This document shows positions 14,895-23,231 of a stretch of 47,268 nucleotides of DNA, piece by piece. Position numbers and translations under genes: made by a program. The stretch comes from Clostridia bacterium (GTDB lineage: Bacteria > Bacillota > Clostridia > Oscillospirales > CAG-272): contig JAQYLJ010000055.1 of NCBI GenBank assembly GCA_028720145.1, positions 1 to 47,268 of the forward strand, written 5' to 3'. The notes under the pieces are model-generated. The model worked only from the letters and a program-made list of their open reading frames with translations. It did no database searches and had not been told where the DNA came from. Within the stretch, counting starts at the first letter, position 1. Every line of letters starts with the position of its first letter.

Positions 14895-16922
14895 TCAAAC
14901 ATCGGCATCGGCGCGGTATTTCGCGCCGTTCTCGGCGATGAACTGCTTGCGCTCCTGAATGGCGTCGCCGAGCAGAGTATCAAAGATGCGCGCGGTCTCC
15001 TCGGCATCGGCGGGTGTCACGGCGATGAGACGGCGGGTGGCGGGATTCATGGTGGTCTGCCACATCATTTCCGGCTCGTTTTCACCCAGACCTTTCGAGC
15101 GTTGGAGGGTGTATTTCTTGGTCCCGAGCTGTTTCAGAATCTCGGTCTTTTCGGTCTCGTTATAGGCGAAGTAGGTCTCGTTCCCCGCAGTAATCTCAAA
15201 GAGCGGAGACTCGGCGATAAAGACCTTCTCGCGCGCAAGCAGGGTGGGCAGAAGCCGATAAAAGAGGGTGAGCAACAGGGTGCGAATCTGGAATCCGTCC
15301 TCGTCGGCATCGGTACAGAGAATGATCTTCGACCAGCGCAGGGCATCGGGATTAAACGGAGAAATCTCGCCCTTAATCAGTTTCTTATCGAGTTCCACCC
15401 CGCATCCGATGACGCGGAGCAGGTCGACGATGATCGGGCTCTCAAAGATGCGGTCATACGACGCTTTCAGGCAGTTCAGGGTCTTCCCGCGGACGGGGAT
15501 AATCGCTTGGAAATCGGCGTTTCGTCCGGTCTTACAGGCGGACATAGCCGAGTCGCCCTCCACGATATAGAGCTCTCTGACATTCGGGTCTTTCGACCGA
15601 CAGGCGACGAACTTCTCGACCCGCGAGAGGGCGCTGTCTCCGCTCCCGCCCGAGAGTTTCTTCTTGATATCGACGACCGTGACCTCGGCTTTCTCGCGCG
15701 CCCGCTTGTTGATGAGCACCGCGTTCGCAAACTGGGCGGCAGAGGGATTCTCCACGAAGTAGTAATCGAGCTGCTGCTTCATGAAATCGGTCAGTGCCTT
15801 TTGCACAAAGGCGTTGCTGATCGCCTTCTTGGTCTGGTTCTCGTACGAGGTCACCGTGGATGCCGAACTGATGACGATGAACAGACAGTCCGCAATGTCG
15901 GCAAAGGTGATTTTCGACTCGTTTTTGTTGTATTTGTTTTGGTTTTTCAGATACTTGTCCACCGCGTAGGTGAACGCGATTTTCGTCGCTTTATCGGGAG
16001 AGCCGCCGTATTCGAGGTAACTGGAATTGTGGAAATACTCGGCGCGCCCGTTTCTCTGCATGGGGCAGAAAGCGATATCGGCGAGCACCGTGTATTCCTC
16101 GCGGTCGTCGGAATCGCGCCCGCGCTGCTCTCCCATGTGCCAGACCACGGGAGACCCCATCGAGTCCACCCCTGCCATCTCTTCGGCATACTCGGCGACA
16201 CCGCGCTCGTAGTAATACTCGGTCTCTTCAAACTTCCCGTTCTCGTCCTCGCGGCGGAGAATGAAATGCACCCCCGCGTTCACCACCGCCTGCCGACGGA
16301 GGGTCGCGTCATAGAACTCAAAGGGAATACGGATATCGGTAAACACCTGCTTATCCGGTTTCCACCGAATGATGGTGCCCTGTTTTTTCTTTTCCCGTGC
16401 GTCATACGGACGCACCCGCAGGTCCCCCGTGGGTTCGCCTTTGACGAAATCAATCTCGGAGACCTCCCGCTTTCTCGGCGAGTAGGACGCGACCTGCATA
16501 TATTCGGAGCAGTACTGCGTGGCGCACGCGCCGAGCCCGTTGAGACCGAGAGAGAATTTATAGGCGGAAGACGCGGAGTTGGTGTCATACTTCCCGCCCG
16601 CGTAGAGTTCGCAGAACACGAGTTCCCAGTTCCATCTGCCCTCTTTCTCGTTGAACCCGAGCGGGACGCCCCGCCCGAAGTCCTCGACTTCAATCGAGAG
16701 GTCGCGGAACGCGGTGACAATGATTCTGTCTCCGTAGCCCGCGCGCGCTTCGTCGGCGGCGTTCGCCAAGATCTCGAAGAACGAGTGCTCGCATCCCTCG
16801 AGGCCGTCGGAGCCGAAAATGACCGACGGGCGTTTTCTGACACGGTCAGCACCTTTGAGCGAGGTGATGCTCTGCTCGTCGTATTCTTTGGTTTTCTTCC
16901 CCGTTTTGATTTCCTCTGCCAT
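14895..16922 (-). CDS. Divergent type IIA topoisomerase B subunit (GyrB/ParE-like)
   Basis: A 675-residue ATPase/TOPRIM subunit. The GHKL ATPase has FFEILANAADEA (general base Glu50, Mg-binding Asn54), DFGRGVP near 81 and GLNGLGA near 127. The usual forms are VDNSIDEA, DNGRGIP and GLHGVGA. The TOPRIM half has VEGDSAMSACKTGRN and CTDADEDGFQIRTLLLT, where common GyrB reads VEGDSAGGSAKQGRD and TDADVDGSHIRTLLLT. Metal and ATP residues are thus kept but the surrounding sequence is unlike canonical gyrase. No A subunit is adjacent; gpmI follows directly. The ATG is followed by a typical polar N-terminus. It could be a ParE-like protein with its partner elsewhere or a third paralogue. Confidence 0.88.
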   Translation of the reverse strand: MAEEIKTGKKTKEYDEQSITSLKGADRVRKRPSVIFGSDGLEGCEHSFFEILANAADEARAGYGDRIIVTAFRDLSIEVEDFGRGVPLGFNEKEGRWNWELVFCELYAGGKYDTNSASSAYKFSLGLNGLGACATQYCSEYMQVASYSPRKREVSEIDFVKGEPTGDLRVRPYDAREKKKQGTIIRWKPDKQVFTDIRIPFEFYDATLRRQAVVNAGVHFILRREDENGKFEETEYYYERGVAEYAEEMAGVDSMGSPVVWHMGEQRGRDSDDREEYTVLADIAFCPMQRNGRAEYFHNSSYLEYGGSPDKATKIAFTYAVDKYLKNQNKYNKNESKITFADIADCLFIVISSASTVTSYENQTKKAISNAFVQKALTDFMKQQLDYYFVENPSAAQFANAVLINKRAREKAEVTVVDIKKKLSGGSGDSALSRVEKFVACRSKDPNVRELYIVEGDSAMSACKTGRNADFQAIIPVRGKTLNCLKASYDRIFESPIIVDLLRVIGCGVELDKKLIKGEISPFNPDALRWSKIILCTDADEDGFQIRTLLLTLFYRLLPTLLAREKVFIAESPLFEITAGNETYFAYNETEKTEILKQLGTKKYTLQRSKGLGENEPEMMWQTTMNPATRRLIAVTPADAEETARIFDTLLGDAIQERKQFIAENGAKYRADADV

Positions 16923-16962
16923 TTGTCACTCCTGTTTCGGCTTCTTTACTATCCAAAAGTAT

Positions 16963-16991
16963 ATTTTATCTGTAATTGTAACTTTTGTCAA
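16963..16991 (-). promoter_or_regulatory. SigA promoter of the gyrB-like/gpmI operon
   Basis: On the minus strand TTGACA (16991-16986), 17 bases, TAAAAT (16968-16963), 40 bases before the start codon. Confidence 0.75.
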
Positions 16992-17016
16992 GGGGAGAGA
17001 CAGACGGGTGCCGCCC

Positions 17017-17045
17017 TTGATTTTTGCCATGAAATCGGGTATAAT
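17017..17045 (+). promoter_or_regulatory. SigA promoter of the small Cys protein gene
   Basis: TTGATT, 17 bases, TATAAT, 41 bases before the start. It is divergent from the gyrB-like promoter. Confidence 0.7.
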
Positions 17046-17086
17046 GGAATTGCCCGAAGAGGGGCACGAACGAAAGGAGGAGTACC

Positions 17087-17284
17087 ATGGAATACCGTCA
17101 GAAGAAACGCCCTGCCCGCTGTGAAGACTGTGAATTCTATCAGTATGACCCCGAACTCGACCTGTATTCGTGTGGGCAAAACCTCGACCAGGACGAACTC
17201 GCGCGTATGTCGTACGGCGGAGTGTCCGAATGTCCCTTCTTCCGCTTTTACGACGAGTTCCAATCGACGAGACGCCAAATCTGA
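17087..17284 (+). CDS. Small four-Cys protein, DUF6472-like
   Basis: A 65-residue protein with CEDCEFY near residue 12, YDPELDLYSCGQNLDQDEL in the middle and SECPFFRFYDEF near the end. Two CxxC/C...C half-sites suggest a small zinc- or iron-binding knuckle. The pattern (C-x2-C-x2-Y-x-Y-D, then Y-x-C-x3-L-D-x-D-E, then C-P-[FY]-F) matches a family common in Clostridia and annotated as DUF6472, whose function is unknown. A strong AAAGGAGGAG site precedes the ATG. Single gene. Confidence 0.82.
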   Translation: MEYRQKKRPARCEDCEFYQYDPELDLYSCGQNLDQDELARMSYGGVSECPFFRFYDEFQSTRRQI

Positions 17285-17383
17285 CCGTCTCCCGCGCCGG
17301 TGGGTTATCCTCGGTTTCGTCTCTTGTTTTGTTCTACGCCACGAAGCCCCCGTCGGCTGTCCCGTGAATTGATTTTCCCCGAT

Positions 17384-17422
17384 AAAAACCCCGACTCCCC
17401 ACAAGGAGGAGCCGGGGTTTTT
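17384..17422. terminator. Bidirectional terminator
   Basis: AAAAACCCCG-A-CTCC pairs with GGAG-C-CGGGGTTTTT, with one mismatch. T-runs flank it on both strands, so it can end both the small Cys gene and the repeat-protein operon. Confidence 0.85.
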
Positions 17423-17515
17423 GGGTTTTTTCGGGTTTTCTGCTTTTTGGTTTTTGCATTTCCCGTTGGTTTCGGGTTTCCGTTTTCGGGTGCCGCGTGT
17501 GGTGTGCGGCGGGGA

Positions 17516-20500
17516 TCATTTGGTGCGATTCTCGGTATACCCGAAGCCGAGGTTCGCGACCGTCGGACGCTTGAAGTGGCTGCCGCCGAAGACCCCGATG
17601 CGCGAGGTGTGGGCGAGGTCGCGCAGAAGCTGTGTCGCGCACTTCTGCGCTTCTCTCGCATGGGTGCGGTCAATACCGCCCGTGAGAAGCAACGCGATCG
17701 GCTCAACAATGCCCGCCCGCTCCGCGTACTGTGAAATCATGCCGAGGAGATGCGCCGTCTCGCGGCGAACATCGAAGTTCCTATCGGCGTACGGGAGCGT
17801 GTTCTGCGCCACATATGCCACCTGTCCTCCGATCATGAAGACGGCGGTCACGGCGTTCGGCAGATAGAAGAGACAAATCTGGTTCTCGGTCTGTTCCATC
17901 TTCTTATTCAGTTGCAGATATCGGCTCAAAGACCCGATGAGGGTCGAAGAGGAGGTCACGGTCACGCCGACATGGCGGAACGCCGCGACGAGCGCCCCGC
18001 AGAGCGAACTGTCGAGCATCGAGACGAGCATACGGCTGGTGCCGAGCGACTTATTCTCGGACATCTTGAAGAACTGATAGACCGCGTTCTCCCCGTAGGA
18101 ATTTTCCGAGAAGATTTCGCCCGCTGCCTGATTCAGCATTTCGAGAGAGACGGGTTGGGTATCGAACAGCTGATCGGTCTCGGTCACATCGTTGACGACC
18201 AAGAGCAGTTTCCGCTTGGGCAGACCGTATTTCCGATACGCGCGTCGAAGCGCTTCACAGAGCCCCGTGAAGTCGAAGACGCGCCCGTTGCTCATGCAGT
18301 TCTGCGCGCCCGCGACGGGATAACAGAAATCGTCAATCAAAATACGGAGATAACTGCCGCTGACGAACACAATGCCGTTCGGCACCGCGGGCGGCGCTTT
18401 CAGCACCATGTTATCGCGTCCGTGATGCTCCATGTTATCCGCGCCGATTTCCTTATAGCGGGGTTCATCCGGCAGATAGGTCCCGCTGACGGTCAAGGGA
18501 TGCGGGGGCATGACATCCGGCTCTTCCTGCCAGCCGGCGAACGTGCTCCCGTGGATGGCGGGCGCGCCGATCTGTCCGAGCTTCGCCCCACAGTCGGTCA
18601 TGCCGTCATAGACGACGGTATTTCCTGCGACATAGAGAAGTCGGTACTTCTCGGGGATCATCCGTCCCTTGACCTCCACGTCGTCGGCAGGCATGACGGC
18701 GGGAATCTTACTCCATCCGCCGAAGTGGAATCCCTCCCTCTCGGGCGGATCCGCGGGGTAGATGGTGTCTCCCTCGTTGTAACTGTCCTGGTGATAGAGT
18801 TCTCCGTCCAGACGGTAGAACACCTTGAAGGTATCGGTGACAAATCCGCCGATATACACCACATCCTGCCCGGGCATCACGCCGGTAAATCCGTTCCACC
18901 CTTGGAACGCGAAACCGCTCCGATGCGGCACCTCGGGGGGTGTCAGGGGTTCTCCTTTGCGAGAGACGCCTTCCGCGAGGACATTCCCCTCGAGGACGAA
19001 CGAGTAGTGTCCGTACGCCTCGCTGTACTCCGCGACGCAGGTGAAGTCGTACTCGGGCATCACACTTGTAAAGTTTCGCCACTTGACAAAGGTCTCGTGC
19101 TCATGCTCGGGCGCGTCGGGCGGGACGATGGTCTCCCCGACATCGTAGGTGTCGATGCGGTAGATGATACCGCCGACTTTATAGGTGACGGTGTGCGAGC
19201 GTTCTTCATACTCGCCCACGACAATCAGCTCGTGCTCGGGCATGAACTCCGGCAGGTTCTTCCACCCGCCGAACACGAATCCCTCTCGCACGGGCGGCTC
19301 GGGCGCGGAAATCCTGCTCCCGAGTTCCACATCCTGAAACGAGACGAGCGTCCCGTCGATGAGGTACGAGATACGGAAGAGTTGCCCCTGATACCGTGCA
19401 CTCACCATGAGGTCATGCGCGGGCATGGTCTCGGGCAGCCCCTCCCAACGGCGGAAATCGTAGCGGTCACGCACAGGCGCGGCGGGCGGGAGAATCCGCT
19501 CTCCGAAGGCATACTCCTGTCGGGTCACTTCGGTCTCTCCCGAGAAGTAGGTCACGGTGTATTTCTGCTGACAGTAGGTGCCGTATGCCGTGAAGTTATA
19601 CGGCGGCATCACGCTGACATAGTTCCGCCATCCGTCGAAGCGATATCCGTCTTTTGTCGGCACCTCGGGATTCGGGGTGGGAGCGCCGACCGGAATATCC
19701 GCCTCGGTGAACACGCGGTTTTCGAGCATGAATGTAATGTGATAGGTACGCGCGGCGAACTTTGCCTCGACCGTCAAATTCTCGGCGGGCATCACCTGCG
19801 GCAGGTCGACCCACCCTTGGAAAATCCCCGCGGACGCGGGCGGCTGAATCTTCGGGGTGATGGCATCCCCCATATGATAGGTCTCTTCTCCCAAGACCTC
19901 GCCGCCCGAGAGATAGCGGACGGTATACGGAATCGCGAGGTGACCGCCGTGAATTTCGAGATGCCCCTCGGGCACCGTCTCGGGGACTTTCTCCCACGCG
20001 AAGGTCTCGCCCTCCCTCGAGGGGATATCGGGGAGAATCACGGGCGAACCCACTTCTGCCCGATGGCTCTCGGTGAGAATCCCGTCGACATAGATCTCGA
20101 CCAGGCAGACGGTATCCGCGTACGCGCCGTCCAAAATCACATCTCGGCTCGGCATTTGGGTGAGGTCTTCCGACCACCCCATGAACGGATATTTGTCGCC
20201 TTTCTTCTCGGGGATTTCGGGCGGGGTGAGCGGTGCTTCAAACGGCAGGGTTTCTTCTTTGACGACCGTACCCTCCAACCGATAGGTCACGCGGTAACTG
20301 TTTCTCGCAAACGAGCCGAACACATCGAGGTCGGACGCAGGCATATGTTTGGGCGCGTCCTGCCATCCCTCAAAGGTGAATCCGTCGCGGGGCGCCACGG
20401 CGGGGCAGGAAATCTCATCGCCCTCGTCGAGCGACATGACATACAGCACTTCCTCTCCCACGAGGAACCGCAGGCGGTAGTGGAGCACCCGCACATTCGC

Positions 20501-21979
20501 CTCGATGCGGAGGTCGTGGTCGGGCATGACATCGGGATACTCGCCCCAGTCGAGGAACTCGTACTCGTCCCGCTTCGGCGGGGTGGGCGGGGTAATCGGG
20601 GTACCTGCCGCGACTTTTTCACATCTGATGACCTCGTCCCGCACGACATAGGTCAGCGTATTGGCTTCCTGTCTCCCGTACGAACCGCTGAAAGTCGTCA
20701 CACCGGTTCTGGGATCGAGCTTCATCGCATTCCAACCGCCGAACGGCACGCCGTCTTTCGGAGGCGGCTGCGGCATGGTGAGCTGCTCCCCGTCTGCGGG
20801 GAGAATCTCGGCATATTTCTCACCGTCGATTTCAAAGACATAGCGGGACTGCACCGTCGCGTAAACCGCGTAGAGGTCGAGGTCATGCCCCGGCATCACG
20901 GCGGGCGCGTCCTGCCAGCCGCAGAAAGCGCATCCGCTCTTGGACGGAACCTCGACATCCTGCGGGATGGGGGTGCCTGCCGGAAGTTCGAGACGGGTAA
21001 TCACCTCGTTCTCGGTCATGAAAGTCAGGCTGTACAGTTTCGGAGCGACCGCACCCTCCACGGTCAGATCACGCGCGGGCATGGTCTCGGGCAGTCCGTT
21101 CCAACCGCCGAAGAGCATATTCTCCCCCTGTTCGACCTCGGGGGGAACCACGGGGTCACCAAAGGGATAATAGGTGGTGCGGTAGAGCGCGCCGTTCAGG
21201 TAATAATCAATCTTATAGCGGGCGGGATACATGGACGCGACCGTCGTCACATCTTTGTCCGGCATGACCGCGGGCAGTTTCCGCCATCCGCTGAAATAGT
21301 ATCCCTCGCGCACGGGCTTGATTTTTTTGTCAATCGGGGTGCCGACCGGCAGCTTCTCTTTGCGGAACACCTCGCCGTCCACCACCATGGTGAGGGTATA
21401 GAGTTTCTCGGTGAAGTTCCCGCGGATGACGAGGTCCTCGGCGGGCATGGTCTCGGGCATCTCCTCCCAGCCGCTGAACACATAGTTCGACCGCGTGGGC
21501 GGGTCGAGCACCGGCAGTTTCTCGCCGTAGGCACAGGTGAACGGGAACCGAAGAGTCTCGTCGATAACATAGGTCACACGATAAACTTTCGGAATAAAAA
21601 TCGCCTCATAGGTCGCGTTCTCGCAGGGGGTGACTCCGGTGAAGCCCTCCCAGCCGCCGAAATCGTACCCCTCCCGTTCGGGGGGCGTCGGCGCGGTCAC
21701 GGGTGTGCCGGCGGGCTGTTCGCTCATTCCGTACTGTTCGACCCCCGAGACGAAGAGAATCTGATATTTGTTTTCGGTGAAATGCCCCTCCAAAGTGAGA
21801 TCGCGGGCGGGCATCCGCGAGGGGACCTCGCCCCATCCGGCAAAGGTGCAGCCGGGCTTCGACGGTTTCGGCAGACCCGAGAGCCGCGTCCCCTTCTCCA
21901 CCAGCTCGGTATAACAGGGTTTCCCGTCGATCGCAAAAGTCAGACGGAATGTCTGACGGTCCTGATGTTTCTCCGCCAT
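17516..21979 (-). CDS. Giant InlB-type repeat protein with C-terminal PilM-like domain
   Basis: A 1487-residue protein. Residues 1 to about 1170 are 19 tandem repeats of about 61 residues. Each has a Y-x-[VL]-T-[YF] strand, then D-G-E-V, P-x-G-x-P-[IL]-x-P-P, F-x-G-W and a closing MPAxDLTV motif. This is the InlB B-repeat (Listeria-Bacteroides repeat) pattern. Residues about 1171-1487 are unlike the repeats: GIVFVSGSYLRILIDD, KRKLLLVVNDV, a SLCGALVAAFRHVGVTV helix-turn, NQICLFYLP and GGQVAYVAQ follow in the order seen in PilM/FtsA-type actin-like folds. No Sec signal, lipobox, sortase motif or membrane helix is visible, which is unusual for this repeat. GAGGAGG inside the end of the upstream gene precedes the ATG. 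The function is unknown; the PilM-like reading is inference. Confidence 0.8.
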   Translation of the reverse strand: MAEKHQDRQTFRLTFAIDGKPCYTELVEKGTRLSGLPKPSKPGCTFAGWGEVPSRMPARDLTLEGHFTENKYQILFVSGVEQYGMSEQPAGTPVTAPTPPEREGYDFGGWEGFTGVTPCENATYEAIFIPKVYRVTYVIDETLRFPFTCAYGEKLPVLDPPTRSNYVFSGWEEMPETMPAEDLVIRGNFTEKLYTLTMVVDGEVFRKEKLPVGTPIDKKIKPVREGYYFSGWRKLPAVMPDKDVTTVASMYPARYKIDYYLNGALYRTTYYPFGDPVVPPEVEQGENMLFGGWNGLPETMPARDLTVEGAVAPKLYSLTFMTENEVITRLELPAGTPIPQDVEVPSKSGCAFCGWQDAPAVMPGHDLDLYAVYATVQSRYVFEIDGEKYAEILPADGEQLTMPQPPPKDGVPFGGWNAMKLDPRTGVTTFSGSYGRQEANTLTYVVRDEVIRCEKVAAGTPITPPTPPKRDEYEFLDWGEYPDVMPDHDLRIEANVRVLHYRLRFLVGEEVLYVMSLDEGDEISCPAVAPRDGFTFEGWQDAPKHMPASDLDVFGSFARNSYRVTYRLEGTVVKEETLPFEAPLTPPEIPEKKGDKYPFMGWSEDLTQMPSRDVILDGAYADTVCLVEIYVDGILTESHRAEVGSPVILPDIPSREGETFAWEKVPETVPEGHLEIHGGHLAIPYTVRYLSGGEVLGEETYHMGDAITPKIQPPASAGIFQGWVDLPQVMPAENLTVEAKFAARTYHITFMLENRVFTEADIPVGAPTPNPEVPTKDGYRFDGWRNYVSVMPPYNFTAYGTYCQQKYTVTYFSGETEVTRQEYAFGERILPPAAPVRDRYDFRRWEGLPETMPAHDLMVSARYQGQLFRISYLIDGTLVSFQDVELGSRISAPEPPVREGFVFGGWKNLPEFMPEHELIVVGEYEERSHTVTYKVGGIIYRIDTYDVGETIVPPDAPEHEHETFVKWRNFTSVMPEYDFTCVAEYSEAYGHYSFVLEGNVLAEGVSRKGEPLTPPEVPHRSGFAFQGWNGFTGVMPGQDVVYIGGFVTDTFKVFYRLDGELYHQDSYNEGDTIYPADPPEREGFHFGGWSKIPAVMPADDVEVKGRMIPEKYRLLYVAGNTVVYDGMTDCGAKLGQIGAPAIHGSTFAGWQEEPDVMPPHPLTVSGTYLPDEPRYKEIGADNMEHHGRDNMVLKAPPAVPNGIVFVSGSYLRILIDDFCYPVAGAQNCMSNGRVFDFTGLCEALRRAYRKYGLPKRKLLLVVNDVTETDQLFDTQPVSLEMLNQAAGEIFSENSYGENAVYQFFKMSENKSLGTSRMLVSMLDSSLCGALVAAFRHVGVTVTSSSTLIGSLSRYLQLNKKMEQTENQICLFYLPNAVTAVFMIGGQVAYVAQNTLPYADRNFDVRRETAHLLGMISQYAERAGIVEPIALLLTGGIDRTHAREAQKCATQLLRDLAHTSRIGVFGGSHFKRPTVANLGFGYTENRTK

Positions 21980-21983
21980 GCGC

Positions 21984-22913
21984 TCACGCCTCCTCGGGGT
22001 CGAACAGCGCGTCTACCACGAGGTCTTTATCCGGCATGGTCTCGGGCAGACCCTGCCACTCGCGGAAGCGGAACCCCTGTTTGATGGGTGCGTCGGGCGT
22101 CGTGATCTTTTCGCCCTCCGGCAGCGTGACCCACGCGAACTTCTTGCCGTCCATCATGAAGTTGATCTTGTATTTTCTCTGATAGAATTTGCCCTCGATG
22201 GTGACGTCCTCGTCGGGCATGGTCTTGGGCAGTCCGCGCCACCCGCTGAACACATAGCCGTTCTTCGGGGGCACCGACGCGGGCTTGATCTCCTCGCCGA
22301 AAGACAGCACCGCCGTCTCGAAGACCTCCCCCTCCAGCACATAGGTGAGAGTATGGGAATTGAGGCGGAACGAACCGCGGAAAGTGAGGTCATGGGCAGG
22401 CATGGTCGCGGGAATCTCGCCCCAGCCGCTGAATGTATGATTATCCCATTCGGGCGCGACAATAAAGTCGAGGGGCGCGCCGTACTCGACCATGCGCTCA
22501 AAGGTCATGTCGTCGTCGAGGATAAAGGTCAGGCGATAGCGGTTGACCTTAAACGACCCTTTCAAGGTCAGGTTGGACTTCGGCATTTTCTTATACTTTT
22601 TCGTCCAGCCGCTGAAAGTATAGCCCTCTTTCTCGGGGAGCGGGCGCTCGGTGAGGTCGGTACCGCTCGACAGTTCGGTAGTCTTCCACACCTCGTCGTC
22701 CACCTGCTCGGTCAATATGTATTTGTCGGGCGTGAGGCGTGCCGTCACCGTGATGTCCTCTTTCGGGGCGATGTCGGGTAACCCCTCCCAGCCCGCGAAA
22801 TCAAACCCTTCCACCTCGGGCGGATCGGGCAGGACGGGCGCGGTGCCCGCCGCGCTCTCGCGCGTCGCATAGGTCTCTCCGTTCACAAGATAGGTCACCG
22901 TGATGTTCGCCAT
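21984..22913 (-). CDS. InlB-type five-repeat protein
   Basis: A 309-residue protein made entirely of five repeats of the same 61-residue kind as the downstream gene, starting MANITVTYLVNGETY and closing DKDLVVDALFDPEEA. There is no signal peptide and no anchor. Its stop lies four bases before the downstream ATG, at a natural repeat boundary, and the second gene has its own GAGGAGG site. The split therefore looks real and not like a frameshift. GGAGGA precedes this start. First gene of a two-gene operon. It may associate with the larger protein through like-to-like repeat packing, which is speculation. Confidence 0.8.
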   Translation of the reverse strand: MANITVTYLVNGETYATRESAAGTAPVLPDPPEVEGFDFAGWEGLPDIAPKEDITVTARLTPDKYILTEQVDDEVWKTTELSSGTDLTERPLPEKEGYTFSGWTKKYKKMPKSNLTLKGSFKVNRYRLTFILDDDMTFERMVEYGAPLDFIVAPEWDNHTFSGWGEIPATMPAHDLTFRGSFRLNSHTLTYVLEGEVFETAVLSFGEEIKPASVPPKNGYVFSGWRGLPKTMPDEDVTIEGKFYQRKYKINFMMDGKKFAWVTLPEGEKITTPDAPIKQGFRFREWQGLPETMPDKDLVVDALFDPEEA

Positions 22914-22976
22914 AGTTCCTCCCCGGGGCGCGGGTCTTGAGTCCGCATCTGCCCTTTTTACAATATTCTATTTCAC

Positions 22977-23005
22977 AGTATAACACGCTTCCCTCTCGAT
23001 TGCAA
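22977..23005 (-). promoter_or_regulatory. Promoter of the repeat-protein operon
   Basis: On the minus strand TTGCAA (23005-23000), 17 bases, TATACT (22982-22977), 64 bases before the start codon. Confidence 0.65.
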
Positions 23006-23231
23006 CGGAAAAACGAACGAGTTAGAAACTTTTTTGTGACGAAAAAACGGATTCTCGCGTTTTTTCAGCAAAAACCCCCATCGGAAACCCGGATTCGGGC
23101 GGGGAGCTCCCTCGGGAACCCGTGGGAAGAGGGTTCTCGCAGCGTGTATGCACGTTTTTCTCATTTCGGCTCTTTTCTTTTATGCGATTTTGTGTTATGA
23201 TGGGGGCAGAACGTGCAAAGGAGGTCTCTCC

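Noticed and set aside
14805-17372. An 855-codon plus-strand frame over gyrB-like gene
   Set aside because: Antisense shadow of a clearly recognised type IIA topoisomerase gene; no family resemblance or RBS.
21975-21990. A frameshift splitting one giant repeat gene into two
   Set aside because: The first gene ends at a natural repeat boundary and the second has its own GAGGAGG ribosome site and ATG, so two genes fit better.
17750-22084. A 1444-codon open frame on the plus strand, antisense to the repeat protein
   Set aside because: It follows from the GC-rich, highly repetitive coding sequence on the other strand, lacks a ribosome site and reads as low-complexity His/Arg/Gly-rich sequence with the same repeat period.
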